From Protula sp. h YS-2021 (taxonomy: Eukaryota > Annelida > Polychaeta > Sabellida > Serpulidae), in the NCBI GenBank assembly GCA_949752745.1, contig OX457025.1, positions 98,025,804 through 98,089,803 on the forward strand: a stretch of 64,000 bases of DNA, in the 5' to 3' direction. A program made the translations under genes and the position numbers. A model generated the notes under the pieces. It was not told the origin of the DNA, searched no databases, and saw only the letters and a program-made list of their open reading frames with translations. Positions 32,878 to 42,302 of this stretch are shown in pieces. The stretch's first letter is position 1. Each line of letters starts with the position of its first letter.

Positions 32878-33422
32878 AACACACAGAGAAAATGGTGTTG
32901 ATTCCAGAATCTGAATATTTTATGTTGTTAGAACTTAAAAAGTCTCAGTCTAAGGAGAGTGATTTGAAAAGTAAAATAAAACATGTATTGAAAGCTGAAA
33001 GGAATCATGAATCTGCTAAAAAGATGTCACAGCTTGTGGGAGAATATATACGCTACAAACAAAAACGTGGTACACCTCCAGATAAGAAAACAAATATAGT
33101 ACAGTATTTTCCACCTACATATCATCAAAAGGTGACTTTAGTATTAAAAGAATTGAAAGACAATGGAATACAGTGGACTGAACAGAAAGAACTTGTGTTA
33201 AGTACGGGTGAAGTCATTTCTAATTCAAATATTGTTGACTTATTGAAAGAAGCACTGGTGGGGTCACGAAAGAAAGAACGTGAAAGTCTACCAGTTGGAT
33301 GGAAAGAGTTTATTGAGGCTATAGCAAAAAGTAACATTCCCTTAACCATTTTTACAAAACGTACAACCATACAAGATATTAAAAAAGCCCGTCAACATGA
33401 GCTGGAATGGGAAATGTATTAA
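32874..33422 (+). CDS. Conserved structural-block protein, candidate minor virion protein, element 1
   Basis: A 182-aa protein beginning MKHTEKMVLIPESEYFMLL. A charged, probably coiled N-terminal half is followed by a conserved C-terminal half with KVTLVLKELKDNGIQWT, ELVLSTGEVISNSNIVDLLK and PVGWKEFIEAI. The element 2 protein matches in all these blocks. Similar MVLIPE-type proteins lie beside capsid genes in other Polintons; I infer a minor virion protein without a firm family name. It overlaps the previous stop by four bases and the next small ORF by 26 bases. Confidence 0.75.
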   Translation: MKHTEKMVLIPESEYFMLLELKKSQSKESDLKSKIKHVLKAERNHESAKKMSQLVGEYIRYKQKRGTPPDKKTNIVQYFPPTYHQKVTLVLKELKDNGIQWTEQKELVLSTGEVISNSNIVDLLKEALVGSRKKERESLPVGWKEFIEAIAKSNIPLTIFTKRTTIQDIKKARQHELEWEMY

Positions 33423-33558
33423 ATTACCTTCATTACGTTTTATGAAAACCTTCCAAAAAGTACGGTGCTTAAGTGGGTGTTGTGGAGGTACAGTAGATGA
33501 AACTATAAGTGTAGAAATTAATGTTTTACCTAAGCACAAACGGTCATTTTCAATTTAG
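33397..33558 (+). CDS. Short overlapping Cys-rich ORF upstream of the penton gene, element 1
   Basis: A 53-aa ORF that starts inside the end of the preceding gene in another frame and stops at TAG 33556-33558, five bases before the penton ATG. It contains KVRCLSGCCGGTVDE. The ORF at the same place in element 2 (58292-58492, same overlap) has RCVSACCQGEV, so position, overlap and the Cys motif are conserved although the rest diverged. Function unknown; a small membrane or metal-binding protein is possible. Confidence 0.6.
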   Translation: MSWNGKCIKLPSLRFMKTFQKVRCLSGCCGGTVDETISVEINVLPKHKRSFSI

Positions 33559-33563
33559 ACGTC

Positions 33564-34337
33564 ATGGAATCAACAAGTTTTTACATTACTTTACCAAGCA
33601 ATGCAAGCAAAGATATTTATCCAAATAATACAGCTTCCACTTTTCAAATACGTATGCCAAAAACAATTTATTTAAGAAACAAATTTGAAGTAGCATTAGC
33701 AGAAATTCAATACCCTCATACATGGCCTACATTTAAAAAAGATGGAGATTATTCCTTTTGGTATGGTACAGAAGAGTTAATTAAAATTCATATTCCTCGA
33801 GGTCATTATAGTACAATGGAAGAATTAGTAGATATGTTGAATAGGCAGTTGCTTATAGAAACCAATACAACAGCGATTACAGCATTGAAAATAAAATTCA
33901 AATACAACACCATCACACGACGCACCCGAATAATTGTAAAAAATGGATATCAACTCGGTCTAAGTCAAGGTTTAGCTGACGTGTTAGGATTTCGCGACAC
34001 AGGTTTATTTACATCTGACGCGGACAGTGAACAAATGTACCAATCAGACTATACCTCTAATATTACACGTGGATTTTACACTTTGTATGTGTATTGTAGT
34101 ATTTGTGATCCTCAAGTTGTTGGTGATTATTATGTCCCTTTATTACGTGCAGTAGCTGTTCAAGGAAAAAATGGTGAAATAGTCACTAAAACTTATGGGG
34201 AACCACATTATGTTTCTGTAAATAGCAACAAGTTCGATACTATTGAAATCAATATCAAGAACGACACAGGGGAAAACGTAGCATTTGAGAGTGGTAAAGT
34301 CATTTGTAAACTTCATTTTAGACAAAAAGCGATATGA
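33564..34337 (+). CDS. Penton-like minor capsid protein, element 1
   Basis: A 257-aa protein beginning MESTSFYITLPSNASKDIYP, with FEVALAEIQYPHTW and near the C-terminus YTLYVYCSICDPQVVGDYYV. These blocks are shared with the 254-aa element 2 protein. In Polintons the gene at this position encodes a single-jelly-roll, penton-like vertex protein; the beta-rich composition fits. It overlaps the next gene by four bases (ATGA). Confidence 0.88.
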   Translation: MESTSFYITLPSNASKDIYPNNTASTFQIRMPKTIYLRNKFEVALAEIQYPHTWPTFKKDGDYSFWYGTEELIKIHIPRGHYSTMEELVDMLNRQLLIETNTTAITALKIKFKYNTITRRTRIIVKNGYQLGLSQGLADVLGFRDTGLFTSDADSEQMYQSDYTSNITRGFYTLYVYCSICDPQVVGDYYVPLLRAVAVQGKNGEIVTKTYGEPHYVSVNSNKFDTIEINIKNDTGENVAFESGKVICKLHFRQKAI

Positions 34338-34690
34338 AGCCTTATATTCACAATCCAAATATTTATCGAAACCATTTTCAATACCAAGTTGGGCGGGCAC
34401 TACCTGGTTTTCGAGGCACTCGAATGCAATATGGACAAGGTATTGGTTCTTTTCTGAGTGCATTGGCTAGAAAGGCTGTACCACTACTTGCATCTGGCGC
34501 AAAAATGGTTGCTCCTCATTTGAAAAAAGCATTAAGAGGAATTGCTAAAGATGTTACTGGAAAAGTAGCTCAGGAAGCGACAACACGACTCGTAGGTGCT
34601 ATACCAAATGGTAAAAGGCGCAAGCACGCACGCAAACCTGTTAGTAAACGAAAAAGAGTGAAAGCGTCAACATCAAAAGATATTTTTTAA
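34334..34690 (+). CDS. pVI/pX-like core protein, element 1
   Basis: A 118-aa protein: N-terminal PYIHNPNIYRNHFQYQVGRA, then LPGFRGTRMQYGQGIGSFLS and an amphipathic ALARKAVPLLASGAKMVAPH helix, and a strongly basic C-terminus (KRRKHARK, KRKRVK) ending in KDIF. The Gly-Ile-Gly amphipathic part resembles adenovirus-type membrane-lytic or core peptides and may be matured by the protease. The name is by analogy with adintovirus annotation. The element 2 partner also has 118 aa. Confidence 0.75.
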   Translation: MKPYIHNPNIYRNHFQYQVGRALPGFRGTRMQYGQGIGSFLSALARKAVPLLASGAKMVAPHLKKALRGIAKDVTGKVAQEATTRLVGAIPNGKRRKHARKPVSKRKRVKASTSKDIF

Positions 34691-34694
34691 AAAC

Positions 34695-36068
34695 ATGTCA
34701 CTTATTCATGATCAGTCCTGTGAATGTAGTACTTCACCTTTAGAATGGTTTCACATTTTACCAACACAAACAGCAGTTGAAAAAACATCTGATGTAGAAT
34801 ACCAACCCGTTACTGCTCTTAGACCAAGTGCACCAGTAGAGTTCTACATACCAGCAACAACAGAAGAATATCTAGACTTAAAAAATTCAAAACTTCACGT
34901 TACCTTTAGAATTGTAAAGAAATCAGGAGCTGGTTGTGGACCGGATGATGAAGTGGCTCCTATTAACGATATATTTAATGCATTATGGAGCAATGTGGAA
35001 CTGTTTCTGAATGATCGTCTTATTTCACATAGCAACAACACTCATGGATATACAAGCATTATTTCACACCTCATTCATGACTCAGAAGAAAGTCTCAAAT
35101 CAGAGCGAACGCTACAGCTCATTTACAAAGATACAGCAGGACAAATAGATTCTTTAAATGTGAAGAAGGCTAATCCATTACAGTATATTCCCGGCTTCAC
35201 CATAGGAGAGAATGGACAACCCATTGCTGATCCACCTGGGAACCATGGCTTACACACACGCTACAAATACACACGTAATAGTCAACCGGTGAGCGTCATA
35301 GGCTCATTACGCATTGATATGTTTGAGCAAGAAAGGTACCTTCCAAACGGCATCAATGTAAAACTGCGTTTCCACAGACAAAAGGATAGTTACATGTTGA
35401 TGACACCGGCAGACAACTATAGAGTTGATTTGATGGAATGTTTCCTCATGGTACGAAAAGTACGAGCAAGCCCAGGTGTGCAATTAGGTCATGCTGATGC
35501 ACTATTGAAAATGCCAGCTAAATTCCCTATCACACGTAAGGAATGTAAAGTGGTTGCTGTGCCGGCTGGATTTCGCACATTTGTGAAAGACAACATATTT
35601 CTAGGACAATTACCGAAGCGAGTTGTTATAAGTATGGTGGAAAGTTCAGCTTTTTCTGGAAGAGGAGATAAGAATCCTTACAATTTTCTACATAACAACA
35701 TTAACTTTATTCAACTGTATACGGATGGTGAGCCTGTAGCTACCAAAGCTCTCCAACCGAATATGAGTGAAAAAGATTATTTGCAATGCTATGAAACATT
35801 GTTTCGAGGATTTGATAGGTTGGATGGAGGTAAGAGCTGTATTATTAAGCGTGAAGACTGGGATAAAGGTTATGCACTCTTTGCCTTTGACTTAACACCA
35901 GATTATGATGAAAATGACCACTATGGTATTATAAAACATGGTAATTTAAGGTTGGAAATGAATTTTGCTGAAGGATTGCAGCATCCGACAAATATTATCA
36001 TTTATGCGGAGTTTGATAATATTGTTGAAATAACGGGAAGTCGAAATATTCAGTTTGACTACACATGA
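34695..36068 (+). CDS. Major capsid protein (hexon-like, double jelly roll), element 1
   Basis: A 457-aa protein with the conserved opening MSLIHDQSCECSTSPLEWFH, then TEEYLDLKNSKLHVTFRI, NVELFLNDRLISHSNNTHGY and later RLEMNFAEGLQHP with IIYAEFDNIVEI near the end. It is exactly the length of the element 2 protein. Gene order (penton, pVI-like, this gene, protease) and beta-rich pattern identify the double-jelly-roll capsid subunit of Polintons. It overlaps the protease start by four bases. Confidence 0.92.
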   Translation: MSLIHDQSCECSTSPLEWFHILPTQTAVEKTSDVEYQPVTALRPSAPVEFYIPATTEEYLDLKNSKLHVTFRIVKKSGAGCGPDDEVAPINDIFNALWSNVELFLNDRLISHSNNTHGYTSIISHLIHDSEESLKSERTLQLIYKDTAGQIDSLNVKKANPLQYIPGFTIGENGQPIADPPGNHGLHTRYKYTRNSQPVSVIGSLRIDMFEQERYLPNGINVKLRFHRQKDSYMLMTPADNYRVDLMECFLMVRKVRASPGVQLGHADALLKMPAKFPITRKECKVVAVPAGFRTFVKDNIFLGQLPKRVVISMVESSAFSGRGDKNPYNFLHNNINFIQLYTDGEPVATKALQPNMSEKDYLQCYETLFRGFDRLDGGKSCIIKREDWDKGYALFAFDLTPDYDENDHYGIIKHGNLRLEMNFAEGLQHPTNIIIYAEFDNIVEITGSRNIQFDYT

Positions 36069-36490
36069 ATACGTGGCAGATTGAAGCTATTTTAAAACAT
36101 GACTGTATGACTAAGGATATTTTTCATGGTGTATTTGCTATTGATCAGTTACCTACATGGCAACCGGGGGCTTATGTTATTAACACGGATGAACAGCATA
36201 AGCCCGGACAACATTGGCTGGCGGTGTATAATAAAGAGTATTTTGATTCCTATGGTATAGCACCTACAGATAAACGTATAGTTCAATTTTTAGGAAAAAA
36301 CTTTGTAATGAATAGTATACCATTACAACAACCATTGTCAAATGCATGTGGATTTTACTGTGTGTATTATATTTTACAACGGGCTCGAGGTGTGAATGTA
36401 GAAAACATTCTAGAGGTACTCAGAAACAGTGACAGTGATTTTATTGTAAAACATATGATTTATGATCGTTATAAACCTTTGTTTTATTAA
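36065..36490 (+). CDS. Adenain-like cysteine protease, element 1
   Basis: A 141-aa protease with a probable triad His50 (QHWLAVY), Asp61 (YFDSYG) and Cys95 (NACGFYCVYY), in the order and spacing of adenovirus-type maturation proteases. It presumably cleaves the pVI-like and other virion proteins during maturation. The element 2 enzyme has matching residues (His50, Asp65, Cys99). It is the last gene of the plus-strand block. Confidence 0.93.
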   Translation: MNTWQIEAILKHDCMTKDIFHGVFAIDQLPTWQPGAYVINTDEQHKPGQHWLAVYNKEYFDSYGIAPTDKRIVQFLGKNFVMNSIPLQQPLSNACGFYCVYYILQRARGVNVENILEVLRNSDSDFIVKHMIYDRYKPLFY

Positions 36491-36899
36491 GTATTTGTTT
36501 AGTAAACCTTTGTTTTATTAAGCGATGTTAGTTATGCATTTGTTAAGTATTTGTTAAGTATTGTAAAGTAAACTTTTTTTTATAAAGTATTTGTTAAGTA
36601 TTTTGTTAGTTAAGTATTAGTTAAGTATTAGTTAAATATTGTTAAAAATGAATTGTTATTCAAGTGTTTGTTGGTTAAATAAAATTAAAAAAAATTATGG
36701 ACTTTTATTTCAAACACATAAATAAAACACATTCAAATATACATTCAACTTTATTTACATATATTGTTTAACATATGAATACATTAAATACATTAAACAT
36801 TAATAAGTGCGATATAGCAAAAAATTACACTTCTGACACATACAAGAAAATTATGTTTGTTCTTTACAGTTTTTATCATAGCTGAGCACTTCATACAAG
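36491..36899. other. Convergent AT-rich intergenic region of element 1
   Basis: Contains about ten diverged copies of AAGTATTTGTTAAGTATT (36488-36640) and an AATAAA on the plus strand (near 36678) that could end the capsid-block transcript. Minus-strand AATAAA-like words near 36715-36730 could serve the opposite gene. The two coding blocks converge here. Confidence 0.7.
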
Positions 36900-37238
36900 T
36901 TAGTTTTCACATTCTGAATAAATCACATCATCTATGAATGGTAGTGTGTTCATAAATGTTGTCCACTCCTCTTCATTCAGATTGATGTATGTGCTATACA
37001 CGTTATGATTGACTCGATGAATCCTGTGAAAAGTGATAATCTGTCGGCCCACATATCTAGTAGCTTTCACATTCTTCTCATTACTCAGTATGAGTTCACA
37101 TCCTTCTGTTATAAGGTGTGAATGTTTTCTAATTGTTTCCCACTGCTGAAGCGAATAGGTAATACATTTAGCTCCTCGTTTTAAACATATGAAATAGTGT
37201 CCTTCTACATCCTTATCCACTGTTATAGTGATAAGCAT
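36900..37238 (-). CDS. Small PC4-like protein, element 1
   Basis: A 112-aa protein starting MLITITVDKDVEGHYFICLK. Two half-domains are visible: strands then YSLQQWETIRK, and strands with GCELILSNEK and IITFHRIHRVNHNVY then INLNEEEWTTFM. It aligns along its length with the N-terminal part of the 29185 protein and with the element 2 proteins at 61620 and 61903. I read it as a tandem pair of PC4-like folds, hence possibly ssDNA-binding. A TATA box (TATATAAG, 37277-37284 on the minus strand) lies 39 bp before the ATG. Confidence 0.7.
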   Translation of the reverse strand: MLITITVDKDVEGHYFICLKRGAKCITYSLQQWETIRKHSHLITEGCELILSNEKNVKATRYVGRQIITFHRIHRVNHNVYSTYINLNEEEWTTFMNTLPFIDDVIYSECEN

Positions 37239-37276
37239 TTTGAGTGTATGTGTATGTGTAGTTGCGTAAACAGTAG

Positions 37277-37284
37277 CTTATATA
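37277..37284 (-). promoter_or_regulatory. TATA box of the 36900-37238 gene
   Basis: TATATAAG on the minus strand between the polymerase stop (37309) and the ATG at 37238. Confidence 0.55.
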
Positions 37285-37308
37285 CTTACTGCTTACGTCA
37301 TCATAACG

Positions 37309-40300
37309 TCACACAATTATGTCACAATGTCCATAAGCCAATGTACTTACACCATCATTCAACACATACCTCTTATCATCAAATGGAGACAGTGCTACCT
37401 TTACAAGTCGTTCTGCATAAACTTGATGTTCATGACTTCGTAACGTATTGCTTGTTGCTATAGTCTGACATTTCTGAAACAGAGCTCTTTTATAGTCTTC
37501 ATGCCTCATTTTTCTGATATATGCCCGACTAATACCTTTAGCAGTTTTCTTTTCTACTCCAGAATATGAAAAACTGTACATTTTGGATCGCAGACCTACA
37601 AACTCTTCTATAGGAAGACCTGCAGTTTCATCCTTCATTTTTCCAATCACTTTTTTGTTGGTAGTGGAATGAAGGAAATGGGATGTAGGGTAATCACTTG
37701 TATCAAAGTAAGACACATCTTCTAACATATCTTGATACAAGTCACTTGTTTCAATACAGTAACACAAACTGTCTGTATCCGTGAACAACAGTTTTGCTGT
37801 GGGGTACTTAGCTTTTATGTACAAATAATGAAAGTCATACATTAACGTTTTGCTGAGATCTAAGATGCTGAATCCAACATAAATCGGTTTGTTCAACAAT
37901 AGTTCAGCCTGTTTCAAGTGAACTGCAGTTAAATGTTCGTTAAAAATTTTGAAACGATGGAATGTTGGTTTTGCTACGAGCTTCCTAAAGCGTTTCTCAT
38001 TATTCACCAGTTCCAATTGAATACGTTTCCGCACATTTTCCATTGTTTTTCCAAATATAGAATTGTTCATAAGTTTGTAGAAATCCTTCTCAAACGGATT
38101 TTTAGCTTCTTTACGCTTTTCTGTATTCAGGGTAATGTATGGTTCTAACCATTTACTCTGAGTGAACATGATGGCTCGATGAATTTTTGTTAAGGTTAAA
38201 CCTAATGATAAATACTGCTGTAAATTCCGGTAATGTAGAACATATCTTGTTTTGGAATAAAGAGTAGGGACCAGTTTCTCACATGGTTTCCCCTTCAAGT
38301 TTAATTCGTTCTTGAGTTCTTTACTGTAAGGAGACAGTTCCTCTTCTTCAACACATAGTCGCTGTACAGCTACTGGGTAGTCACTGTGAAGAGCATGAAG
38401 GTTATCTGGATAGTCTAAGTCCACTTCCAATATATACCCTGTGTCTCCGTCTTTCGGTATAGACATGACATTAATAGAATCCAAGTCTTCTACCCATGTA
38501 AAATTTCCTTCTGGAAGGGGCTGACTCATTGCCCAACCGTATAAATTATTTGCATCTAGATACATAATGTAGCTGTCTGGTTGGGTGGAATCATAAGTAC
38601 TTAAATATTTATTATTTGCCTTGGCGTACTTGTGACTTATCATTGATATTCCACCACGAATGCCTTGCTCTATCATTTGATACATATCAATGTCATTGAT
38701 AACAGATAATGCAACATCTGTATGTCGGAGCATAGCGTCCCATGACAGGCCGGGAGCTGTATAATAATGTGCTGGATCCAATTCGTAAGTGGTTAGACAC
38801 ACTTGTCGAAAATTTTCAAACACGTCAGCTAATAACATGACGTCTGTTTTTAAATACAAATCATGGTAGTCTCCTAATGTATAGCAATTAAATGTCTCCC
38901 ATACATTCTGCGCATGTTTATAGTCGTCTTCACTGATACCTTCCTCAGTCAATGTACTGTAAAATACGTCCTGTGGAGGAAGGCTGCATACATGAAATTT
39001 ATCAGGTCCATCCACAAAATCATATGGGTATACTCCCTTTCTCAACAACAAATCTTGTTGATGACTGTTTTCAATGGTTGATGTCATAATATGGAATTTC
39101 GTTTTACCTTCGTTTGCTAAGTTGTTCACCAGCTTTTGCAGGGAGGCTCCCATAAATTGAAAAGAGTCAATGAACCGTAAATTATCTAATGAAAAGGATA
39201 TGTATTTTTCAGTGGTGTTTGGAATAACACGTAGTTTACTTTCCTTAAACTGTCCAATCTTCTCCATAATGAAATGGCTGTCATACCCACGTAAGTTGTG
39301 AAATACAACTGGTATGATGAATGAATCCTCCTGACCCTGACTCTTTTTCATTAAACGGTATTGTAAATTACAGTTGCTGTGAGCAGCACCGCGGTAGAGT
39401 CCAGTGACATGGTCATGATCTCGCACTCGGTCAGATCCTAAGGTAGCATGACAAATAAAACAAGTGGTTGCAGTTTCAAAATCATGAATGTTTTCTGGTG
39501 TCATTTCCAAAGGTTTCACATTCATCAAAATATCTGTGATCCGATCTTTTTCCTCCATCAATTTCTGTAAGAATACATCAACAACATTGTCTCCTCGATA
39601 CAGTACTGGTCGTCTTGAATATTGAGCATCAGTACTAACAACAACGTAAGCAAAACTGTTTGCTTTATGATGTTGATACTTGACACCATCCTCCTCTCTT
39701 TCTGTAAAGCATTCAAAATCTGCGTATATGATAAATGGTATCTTTTGCTGCTTAGCAATGCCTTTGAATTGAATGACTAAATCTTCTTCCTTCTCAGGAA
39801 AGGTCAATCGTTGTGTTTGATTTTTCATGCAGACTGCCTTATGCTTATCCAACAATTCTTCTCGAGTAAATGCATGGAGGCAGTTGAAACAATAATACAT
39901 ACGTCCTTTATATTTCGTACGTGTATGCATAAGCATATTAAAATCCCGAATCAAACAATAGTGGCTGCGCTCTCCCTTGCTGATGAGTAATAAATTAATT
40001 TGTGTCTCGTAATTATATTTACTCAAATAAATTGGTACTACATTGTTTTTGTCATACCCAAACACATTTATAGATAAGCTGTTGTTCTTCTCAAAGGTTG
40101 GTACTTCACGTATAGGTGTTGGAAAGGAGATATTGCTCACGTTGAGTTCTTTCTCATAGTTAGTATAATTCTGCATCCTGTTCGCATTTTTATGTTTCAC
40201 ATGAAGATGTGCCACGACTGACCATAAAAAACACTTTTGGTCCTTGTTTTTAATGTTTACAATGGCTCGTGTTCTCACCAATGGTTGGGGTAATGGTAAA

Positions 40301-41496
40301 TAAGAAGACCCTACCAGTGGATCATATGTAGCGGTATGCACTTCAATATTGTTCACTTTATCTAAATGCCAACCTGAACCCTCACGCTCAAATTCTTGAA
40401 ACTTTGTATGTAGTGTTTGAAATACTTCAGGTAATGCATTTTGAATTTCCTCAGGTTGTAGTGCAGTATATGTTTTACTCCCTTGATAAATTTTATAGGT
40501 TTTTTCTAACATATTCCCTTCATCGTTTTTCACCATTTTCCTATATACTGCGTGTAGAGTGACATACCATTTTATTCCTCCTCTTATATCTTCCTTTAAA
40601 TAATGTTCAATGTCAGGTTCCAATTCCTTCAAAGCCATTAAAATATCATGATCATTTTTAGGCTGAAACACCTTTTCTCTCGCATGGTTTTGCATACTTT
40701 TTCGATACCCACGACCCACTTGTGAGACGCGTTGCTGTTTGTTCCTCATACTACATACTAATCGATGCTGTCCGAGAAGCTTGCTACTGTTAAACATTTT
40801 ACCACAATCTGTGCACATTAGAGTAAGGCGTTGGTGATTAGCTTGATGATGTTGTTGTAGCTTCTGACGAGAGCTAAAATGTCGACTGCATATGCAGCAA
40901 TGATGTTTCATGATACTTCTCTGCCTTGTCTTATGGTCTTGTTTTATTTCATTGTCTGTATTTTCTTGTGTTATATCATTGTCTGTATTTTCTTCCGTCA
41001 TCTCATCGTCTGTATTTTCTTTGTAATGTAATAAATGTGCACGCAATTTACCTCCTGGTGCTTGATATATACGTCTTTTAGCACATGGGTCTATGTCTTC
41101 AATTGATGAAGTATCAGTTTGTGCAGCACGCTCTTTAAACTTAGTATCAGTAATTGGTAAATGCTCCTCCTGTGCTACATGCTCCATTACATCAAGTTCC
41201 TCCTCCACTACCGCACTATCCATAACATTAAGTTCCTGTTCAGTAATGGGTAAGGGAGACCAAACATACTCATCCTCCTCCTCCAGTGATGTATGTACCA
41301 ATACATCAAGTTCCTGTTCAGTGATGGGTAAGGGAGACCAATCATACTCATCCTCCTCCTCCTCCTCCTGTGCTGCACGCTCCATAACATTAGTTTCCCT
41401 TAACTTGTTGAGAGCATTCTCAATACCGATAAAATCCACCTCTGCTGTTGCACCAATAGCAATCAATCGATTAATTTCAGCTAAATAGTCATCCAT
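37309..41496 (-). CDS. Protein-primed DNA polymerase B with zinc fingers and embedded nuclease finger, element 1
   Basis: A 1395-aa family B polymerase. The N-terminus (residues ~40-185) is acidic with a repeated DEYxWSPLPITEQEL unit and three ENTDN(D/E) units. Residues ~195-252 hold two C2H2-like fingers (CCICSRHF, CTDCGKMF). Then come exonuclease I (IIYADFECF, ~590), an HNH/endonuclease-VII-like finger (CFICHATL, VRDHDHVTGLYRG, ~672-699), exonuclease II (HNLRGYDSHF), exonuclease III (LYLKTDVMLLADVF, ~878), polymerase motif A (MYLDANNLYG, ~980), motif B (KLMNNSIFGKTMENVR, ~1143) and motif C (FTDTDSLCY, ~1240). It replicates the element from its ends with a protein primer, as inferred from the family. 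Confidence 0.96.
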   Translation of the reverse strand: MDDYLAEINRLIAIGATAEVDFIGIENALNKLRETNVMERAAQEEEEEDEYDWSPLPITEQELDVLVHTSLEEEDEYVWSPLPITEQELNVMDSAVVEEELDVMEHVAQEEHLPITDTKFKERAAQTDTSSIEDIDPCAKRRIYQAPGGKLRAHLLHYKENTDDEMTEENTDNDITQENTDNEIKQDHKTRQRSIMKHHCCICSRHFSSRQKLQQHHQANHQRLTLMCTDCGKMFNSSKLLGQHRLVCSMRNKQQRVSQVGRGYRKSMQNHAREKVFQPKNDHDILMALKELEPDIEHYLKEDIRGGIKWYVTLHAVYRKMVKNDEGNMLEKTYKIYQGSKTYTALQPEEIQNALPEVFQTLHTKFQEFEREGSGWHLDKVNNIEVHTATYDPLVGSSYLPLPQPLVRTRAIVNIKNKDQKCFLWSVVAHLHVKHKNANRMQNYTNYEKELNVSNISFPTPIREVPTFEKNNSLSINVFGYDKNNVVPIYLSKYNYETQINLLLISKGERSHYCLIRDFNMLMHTRTKYKGRMYYCFNCLHAFTREELLDKHKAVCMKNQTQRLTFPEKEEDLVIQFKGIAKQQKIPFIIYADFECFTEREEDGVKYQHHKANSFAYVVVSTDAQYSRRPVLYRGDNVVDVFLQKLMEEKDRITDILMNVKPLEMTPENIHDFETATTCFICHATLGSDRVRDHDHVTGLYRGAAHSNCNLQYRLMKKSQGQEDSFIIPVVFHNLRGYDSHFIMEKIGQFKESKLRVIPNTTEKYISFSLDNLRFIDSFQFMGASLQKLVNNLANEGKTKFHIMTSTIENSHQQDLLLRKGVYPYDFVDGPDKFHVCSLPPQDVFYSTLTEEGISEDDYKHAQNVWETFNCYTLGDYHDLYLKTDVMLLADVFENFRQVCLTTYELDPAHYYTAPGLSWDAMLRHTDVALSVINDIDMYQMIEQGIRGGISMISHKYAKANNKYLSTYDSTQPDSYIMYLDANNLYGWAMSQPLPEGNFTWVEDLDSINVMSIPKDGDTGYILEVDLDYPDNLHALHSDYPVAVQRLCVEEEELSPYSKELKNELNLKGKPCEKLVPTLYSKTRYVLHYRNLQQYLSLGLTLTKIHRAIMFTQSKWLEPYITLNTEKRKEAKNPFEKDFYKLMNNSIFGKTMENVRKRIQLELVNNEKRFRKLVAKPTFHRFKIFNEHLTAVHLKQAELLLNKPIYVGFSILDLSKTLMYDFHYLYIKAKYPTAKLLFTDTDSLCYCIETSDLYQDMLEDVSYFDTSDYPTSHFLHSTTNKKVIGKMKDETAGLPIEEFVGLRSKMYSFSYSGVEKKTAKGISRAYIRKMRHEDYKRALFQKCQTIATSNTLRSHEHQVYAERLVKVALSPFDDKRYVLNDGVSTLAYGHCDIIV

Positions 41497-41606
41497 TCTA
41501 ACTGTTCGTACACTTCATCCAGTTCAGCTAAAATTTGTTTTCGTTGTCTGTAACAGTGTAATTCATACACCAATATACATGGAATGATAAAAAGCATTGT
41601 CTCTCT

Positions 41607-42278
41607 CTAGAACTGAAGAATGTGGTCACCCCACTTTAACATTTGCTTTTGATGTAGAACTACACATTTATCTGGTGTTCGACAGTATGCACATCGTTGT
41701 ACTCCATCACGTAAACATTGTACATTCCATTTATGTGCACACTCTAAGCAACAGTAGTGAAGGCATGCCATTGTATATACTCGGCTCCATCCCATAACAC
41801 CATTACATATGAAACACTTTTCACTCAAGTATATCTCACACTGCTTAGCCCATTCAGGATATTCGTCTCTTTCTTGTTTACATGGTATTCCCATACCAAG
41901 AATGATATGATAAATAAAGGCGTATCGGTACTCTCCTTTCTGTATATGTCTTAGTCTTCTCCCTAATTCTGTCCAGTTACTCATAGACTTTCTAATATAT
42001 TTAAGTTTTCTATTCTTAAACTTGAGTGTAGTGTAATACGTCCGGATTGGTTGAACTTCACTCTGTCGATTAATGTAAGCTGATATTAATGCATTTTCCT
42101 CTGTAGCATTTTCCTCTGTAGCATTATTTTCCTCTGTAGCATTATATTTTTTTTCCTCCGTTAAATCCACTACATTAATGACGTTTTTTGATTCTTTACG
42201 TCTCCTAATTTCTTTATTTATTAAGTCATATTCTCCATAATAATATTTTGTAACCACAGTGTTATCCATAATTATCAT
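41607..42278 (-). CDS. RING-finger protein, element 1 (paralogue of 44580)
   Basis: A 223-aa protein. The TATA box at 42297-42304 is too close to the first ATG, so the second ATG at 42269 (MDNTVVTKYYYG) is the likelier start. The middle holds a tandem NATEEN repeat. The C-terminal RING pattern is CFIC, C-L-H-Y-C-C-L-E-C and CAYC, preceded by IPCKQERDEYPEWA. This whole C-terminal half aligns with the protein at 44580-45113 (MPCTQEREEYPDWF, CFIC, CPMC), so the genes are duplicates. It is a candidate E3 ubiquitin ligase acting on host proteins. Unlike its paralogue it has no 3' stem-loop. Confidence 0.8.
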   Translation of the reverse strand: MIIMDNTVVTKYYYGEYDLINKEIRRRKESKNVINVVDLTEEKKYNATEENNATEENATEENALISAYINRQSEVQPIRTYYTTLKFKNRKLKYIRKSMSNWTELGRRLRHIQKGEYRYAFIYHIILGMGIPCKQERDEYPEWAKQCEIYLSEKCFICNGVMGWSRVYTMACLHYCCLECAHKWNVQCLRDGVQRCAYCRTPDKCVVLHQKQMLKWGDHILQF

Positions 42279-42302
42279 ATGCTTTGTTACATACCTTTAT
42301 AT

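Noticed and set aside
36491..36640. A histone-type stem-loop after the protease gene
   Set aside because: Searched for and not found; only AT-rich direct repeats and AATAAA words are present.
41093..41488. 131-aa Ser-rich plus-strand ORF
   Set aside because: Antisense of the acidic N-terminal repeats of DNA polymerase B.
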